A DNA stretch of 64,000 nucleotides from Paenibacillus alkaliterrae. Lineage in GTDB: Bacteria; Bacillota; Bacilli; Paenibacillales; Paenibacillaceae. Below the pieces are notes generated by a model. That model was not told the origin of the DNA and did not search any database. It saw nothing but the letters and a program-made list of their open reading frames with translations. Shown here piece by piece: positions 61,751 to 64,000 of the stretch. Both the position numbers and the translations under genes were made by a program. The stretch is from NCBI RefSeq assembly GCF_021532375.1, contig NZ_JAKGAP010000009.1:32978-96977 (forward strand), written 5' to 3'. The first letter of the stretch is position 1; the number at the start of each line of letters is the position of its first letter.

Positions 61751-63247
61751 ATGACCCTTTTTCGACATTTCAGTCGCTTATCGGACTTAAAGAATGTTCC
61801 GGCGGACGCGAATAATGATGATGCAGCCGTACCGGAGCAGAAACTAAAGCCTTCCTTGCAGCACACCTTGGAGCAATTTACCGATTGTACGGATATTGTT
61901 CACCGCATGATGCCCGAAATTCATGTGGATATGGTTTATTTCGGCCATTTGATGGGAAGCGAAGAATTTACGCGCGAGATTGCGATTCCATTCGGAACCG
62001 TCCATCAAGATGAGATACCGCTGTTATTAGGCCGCTCGCAATTTGTTGAGATATCCGATTCAAAGGAGCTTTTAAAACGGATATTAGATGGATTTGTAGC
62101 TATATTTTATCAAGACAAAAGCTATGCCATAAACGTTTACAAGCCTGAGTCGCGCTCCGTTCAGCAGTCGGAAACGGAAGTTGTCATAACGGGACCGCAT
62201 GATTCCTTTGTTGAAACCGCATCATTAAATTTGTCGCTAATTCGTAGAAGAGTAAAAAGCTCGCATCTGAAGGTATTGAAACTTGAGGTCGGCGAAGTAA
62301 CAAAAACGGATGTCTATGTCCTTTATATAGACGGGCTGGCTAATATGGATTATGTAAATGAATTTACGAACCGAATAAAAAAGATTGAAATCGATGCGAT
62401 TCATGACGGCAACATGCTGGTTCAATACATAGATGACGATCCGAATTCGATTTTTCCGCAATTTCCGGCAACGGAACGAACGGATTCTGCCGTATCCAAG
62501 CTCGTAGCCGGGAAAATCATCGCCATTGTGGATGGAAGCCCCTCGGTCATTTCTGCGCCGGCTGCCTTCTTCGAATTTTTCTCGTCTCCAGACGACTACT
62601 ACCAGAGATGGGCGCTCGGAACGGCGACAAGGCTGTTAAGATTTGCGGCTTTTATCGTGACGATCAGCTTTACAGCTTTATATGTGTCCGTCACGACTTT
62701 CCATTATGAGATGATTCCGGAGGATTTGCTTCTTACGCTGACGGAATCCAGGAGCAGAGTGCCTTTTCCGCCGATCTATGAAGCTTTGCTGCTCGAAGTT
62801 ACCATTGAGCTGTTAAGGGAGGCCGGAGCAAGACTGCCCAGCAAAATCGGCCAAACGATCGGTATCGTCGGCGGTATCGTCATCGGGCAAGCAGCGGTTC
62901 AAGCGGGATTGACCAGCAATATTCTAATTATTGCCGTAGCTTCCTCGGCAATCGCTTCTTTCGTCATTCCCAGCTATATGATGAGCGCATCCATCCGGCT
63001 GGTACGCTTCGGCCTCATTTTGCTGGCAGGCCTGTTAGGCAATTTTGGGTTAATGCTCGGATTAGCCATGATCGTGATCCATTTGTCGGGCTTAACCAGC
63101 TTAAACACCTCCTACCTTACGCCGATCGCTCCAAATAAAGTAAAGGATTGGCGGGATGTATTTATTAGAGCGCCCTTTTGGATGCTGAAAGATAGACCGA
63201 CGCAATCGAAATCGCCTAACATGGTAAAAAACAAAATGAAACAATAA
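61751..63247 (+). CDS. Spore germination receptor subunit A (GerA family)
   Basis: A 498-aa GerAA/GerKA-type protein. The soluble N-terminal domain spans about residues 30-280 (LLLGRSQFVEISDSKELL, SLNLSLIRRRVKS, DGNMLVQYIDDDPNSIFPQF). Five or six membrane segments follow from about 290 (RFAAFIVTISFTALYVSVTTFHYEM, VPFPPIYEALLLEVTIELLREAG, IGIVGGIVIGQAAVQAGL). It sits in the spore inner membrane and, with the B and C subunits, senses germinants. The start follows GCGAGGC. The B subunit gene begins 13 bp downstream. Confidence 0.94.
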   Translation: MTLFRHFSRLSDLKNVPADANNDDAAVPEQKLKPSLQHTLEQFTDCTDIVHRMMPEIHVDMVYFGHLMGSEEFTREIAIPFGTVHQDEIPLLLGRSQFVEISDSKELLKRILDGFVAIFYQDKSYAINVYKPESRSVQQSETEVVITGPHDSFVETASLNLSLIRRRVKSSHLKVLKLEVGEVTKTDVYVLYIDGLANMDYVNEFTNRIKKIEIDAIHDGNMLVQYIDDDPNSIFPQFPATERTDSAVSKLVAGKIIAIVDGSPSVISAPAAFFEFFSSPDDYYQRWALGTATRLLRFAAFIVTISFTALYVSVTTFHYEMIPEDLLLTLTESRSRVPFPPIYEALLLEVTIELLREAGARLPSKIGQTIGIVGGIVIGQAAVQAGLTSNILIIAVASSAIASFVIPSYMMSASIRLVRFGLILLAGLLGNFGLMLGLAMIVIHLSGLTSLNTSYLTPIAPNKVKDWRDVFIRAPFWMLKDRPTQSKSPNMVKNKMKQ

Positions 63248-63259
63248 GGTGGTACAAAA

Positions 63260-64000
63260 GTGAAGGAGAAACTTTATCCTTTCCATGTAGCGGTATTAAC
63301 CTATATGAATCAAACAGGAGTCATTATCATGAGTCTTCCGCGCTTATTAGCGGAAAATTTCGGTTATAACGGTTGGGTTGCCTTGATCGGTCTTTCCCTG
63401 ATCGCAACCTTGAATATATGGATCATTTCGCTCGTACACCGACTCGGGAAAGGCAAATCCATCTTTGAAATTTTCGAGCGGTCGCTGCCCAAGGTTCTTC
63501 TCTACCCCCTGTATACCTTTTTAGCTGTCGTTTGGTCCATTTTGGGCTGTATGGTTGCGAAAAACTACGTAAATATTTTTCAAATCATATCGTATAACAC
63601 GACGCATGCCATGATTTTGAAATTATTAGTCGATATTTTAGTTTATTTATTAGTGATCAAAGGAATCTATAATATTTCAAAAGCGACGACCAGCTTTTTT
63701 TGGATTGTCAATTGGATGGTCTTTCTCCTTTTATTTTTCGTAAGGGATTTCGAGTGGGCTAGACTGACGCCCTTCCTATTTTCGGGAGAGACGAATGTTT
63801 TCCAAGGCGGCTTGAGCGTGTTCACAGCTTTTCTCGGCTACGAGGTTTGCATTCTTCTATTCCCCTATGCAGAAAACAACAAAAAGTTTATGAGAGCCGT
63901 AATGGTGTCATCAGCCACTTTAATTGTCGGTGAATTCGGAACCGCCAATGACGGTGGCTTTTTTCATTCGCCACCGACAAGCATTTGGCGATTAGATTTA
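63260..64000 (+). CDS. Spore germination receptor subunit B (GerAB family), 3' part beyond window
   Basis: A GerAB/permease-fold subunit from GTG 63260 (AAGGTGG upstream). It begins MKEKLYPFHVAVLTYMNQTG, then hydrophobic segments typical of the family (VALIGLSLIATLNIWIISLV, FLLLFFVRDFEW, GYEVCILLFPYAE). About 224 residues look normal. After about 63930 the frame stays open, but the translation (GEFGTANDGGFFHSPPTSIWR) loses the expected membrane helix, so the gene may be interrupted near the window end. It would bind germinant in the spore inner membrane. Confidence 0.85.
   Translation, partial: MKEKLYPFHVAVLTYMNQTGVIIMSLPRLLAENFGYNGWVALIGLSLIATLNIWIISLVHRLGKGKSIFEIFERSLPKVLLYPLYTFLAVVWSILGCMVAKNYVNIFQIISYNTTHAMILKLLVDILVYLLVIKGIYNISKATTSFFWIVNWMVFLLLFFVRDFEWARLTPFLFSGETNVFQGGLSVFTAFLGYEVCILLFPYAENNKKFMRAVMVSSATLIVGEFGTANDGGFFHSPPTSIWRLDL

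Noticed and set aside
1..64000. CRISPR array, rRNA, tRNA, complete insertion sequence or prophage
   Set aside because: No regularly spaced repeats, no tRNA cloverleaf or rRNA sequence, no transposase or phage structural frames were found. The lone amidase at 23559 is not enough to call a prophage.

Overview
The window looks like chromosome from an aerobic, endospore-forming, Gram-positive bacterium of the Paenibacillus/Cohnella type. The support is: an alpha/beta-type SASP with a sigma-G-like promoter, a cwlJ-gerQ pair, a gerA-type germinant-receptor operon, a T-box leader in front of trpS, strong AGGAGG ribosome sites with frequent GTG/TTG starts, and many AraC regulators next to sugar-active enzymes. 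I saw no tRNA, rRNA, CRISPR or intact insertion sequence.

Region 1 (1-22 kb) is accessory carbon metabolism. It starts with the end of a YesM-type sensor kinase and a heavily decayed LysR gene. A YhfZ-like regulator then leads an operon-like run: FAD oxidoreductase, phosphotriesterase-homology protein, and two sugar-isomerase-type TIM barrels (the first lacking its N-terminus). Next come a 43-codon small gene, an AraC regulator divergent from two phytanoyl-CoA-dioxygenase-like (PhyH) genes, a gutted metallo-beta-lactamase-fold gene with a striking double operator and its TetR neighbour, a ROK kinase, an MFS transporter, a third PhyH gene divergent from another AraC gene, an ArsR-like regulator, a small conserved-looking gene, an AraC regulator divergent from a GH31 alpha-xylosidase, and an isomerase/dehydrogenase pair.

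Region 2 (21.7-30.4 kb) holds a PadR-HAAS-DUF4097 operon with overlapping genes, a peptidoglycan amidase, a secreted CAP-domain protein, an FhuF-like protein behind a Fur box that covers its promoter, a chemoreceptor, and a permease/TIGR03943 pair behind a Zur-like site.

Region 3 (30.4-64 kb) is mostly housekeeping, envelope, respiration and spore genes. It has trpS with its tryptophan T-box; SASP; gerQ and cwlJ; ctaB and a Sco protein; a TOPRIM protein; a second MFS gene; a transglutaminase and a class B PBP; a four-gene Mn/Zn ABC transporter with repeated operator-like sequences; HAD, DUF456, ThuA and flippase genes; a lipoprotein; thioredoxin; ctaA overlapping a UbiD-type menaquinone decarboxylase; a HEPN protein; an SDR lacking the usual Ser; Nfu, YuzB, YutJ-like, MqnE and IscA-type genes; and finally gerAA and a partial gerAB. 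CtaA, CtaB and Sco point to an aa3/caa3-type oxidase. UbiD and MqnE point to futalosine-route menaquinone.

The best candidates for something undescribed are the YhfZ/PHP/FAD-oxidoreductase/TIM-barrel cluster, the three PhyH genes tied to AraC regulators, and the double palindromic operator that survives in front of a wrecked gene. Gene decay is concentrated in the first 10 kb. All names come from reading motifs and neighbours by eye; no database search was run.
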